From contig DIVG01000092.1 in NCBI GenBank assembly GCA_002422425.1, forward strand, positions 1 to 6,225: a DNA stretch of 6,225 bases. Reading direction: 5' to 3'. A program made the position numbers and the translations under genes. Source of the DNA: Akkermansiaceae bacterium UBA6138 (lineage in GTDB: Bacteria; Verrucomicrobiota; Verrucomicrobiia; Verrucomicrobiales; DEV007). Below the pieces are notes generated by a model. The model saw only the letters and a program-made list of their open reading frames with translations, had not been told where the DNA came from and made no database searches. Positions 5,980-6,225 of the stretch are shown here, piece by piece (position 1 is the stretch's first letter; every line of letters starts with the position of its first letter).

Positions 5980-6225
5980 TCAGGTGATCATCTCCCGCAG
6001 GATGTGTCCATGCACATCCGTGAGACGTCGGTCGATGCCGTTGTTTCTAACGCTGAGGCGCTCGTGGTCGATCCCGAGTTGGTGCAGGACCGTTGCATGG
6101 ATGTCGTAGACGGAGGACGAGTGCGCGCGATCCTGCGGGCGGAATCCCCATTCGTCGCTCTCGCCGTAGGTGCCGCCCTTGATCCCGCCGCCGCAGAGCC
6201 AGTTGGTGAAAACGAAGGGGTTGTG
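5980..6225 (-). CDS. DUF1501 family protein, C-terminal 81 residues (5' end beyond the window)
   Basis: The visible tail reads from HNPFVFTNWLCGGGIKGG at the window edge, through TYGESDEWGFRP and VYDIHATVLHQLGIDHERL, to RLTDVHGHILREMIT and a TGA at 5980-5982. The CGGGIKGG, YGESDE, DIHATVLHQLG-DHERL and RLTDVHG blocks, in this order, are the hallmark of the C-terminus of DUF1501 proteins (usually about 400-480 residues), which belong to the alkaline phosphatase/sulfatase-like superfamily and are abundant in Planctomycetes and Verrucomicrobia. They are typically exported and encoded next to PSCyt1/DUF1549/DUF1553 proteins, so such a gene may lie just to the right of the window. Their substrate is not established. 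The reading frame is open to the edge and no truncation is apparent at the C-terminal end. Confidence 0.93.
   Translation of the reverse strand, partial: HNPFVFTNWLCGGGIKGGTYGESDEWGFRPQDRAHSSSVYDIHATVLHQLGIDHERLSVRNNGIDRRLTDVHGHILREMIT

Noticed and set aside
1..6225. CRISPR arrays, tRNA or rRNA genes, insertion sequences, attachment sites
   Set aside because: No spaced direct repeats, no cloverleaf-like or rRNA-like segment, and no transposase or integrase motif seen; nearly all of the window is accounted for by coding sequence.

Overview
The window is GC-rich, densely coding bacterial DNA, apart from a short AT-rich island at about 1870-1902. A planctomycete-type cytochrome c (PSCyt1) gene beginning at the left edge, a DUF1501 gene ending at the right edge, and an ECF sigma factor with a membrane anti-sigma-like partner together point to the PVC superphylum. 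Verrucomicrobia or Planctomycetes both fit. This rests on gene content and recalled family resemblance, not on a database search.

Layout. Positions 1-1777 (minus strand) hold a three-gene unit read right to left: an ECF sigma factor (1262-1777), a single-pass membrane protein with an anti-sigma/FecR-like N-terminus (297-1265, joined to the sigma gene by an ATGA overlap), and the 5' end of an exported PSCyt1 c-type cytochrome gene (1-288, continuing off the edge). Positions 1778-1901 are a divergent intergenic region with a near-consensus housekeeping promoter facing right. Positions 1902-4706 (plus strand) hold one 934-residue protein that joins an archaeo-eukaryotic-type primase domain of the TOTE conflict-system family, a superfamily 2 helicase, and a C-terminal DUF559-like PD-(D/E)xK nuclease. 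Positions 4707-5852 (minus) hold a Gfo/Idh/MocA-family oxidoreductase whose stop codon abuts that of the helicase with no bases between. Positions 5853-5979 are a 127-base gap. Positions 5980-6225 (minus) are the last 81 codons of a DUF1501 protein.

How the genes fit together. The left unit looks like a cell-surface signalling cassette: the anti-sigma-like protein would hold the sigma factor until a periplasmic signal releases it, and the exported cytochrome is a likely co-expressed output. The right-hand minus-strand genes (DUF1501, then oxidoreductase) look like PVC polymer or sugar catabolism genes. The TOTE-type gene is the only plus-strand gene. It has its own promoter, no visible partner gene, and sits between two metabolic blocks, as expected for a self-contained one-protein conflict (probably anti-mobile-element) module. 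It is the most interesting object in the window. The family is known, so the possible novelty lies in the all-in-one architecture and the solitary setting.
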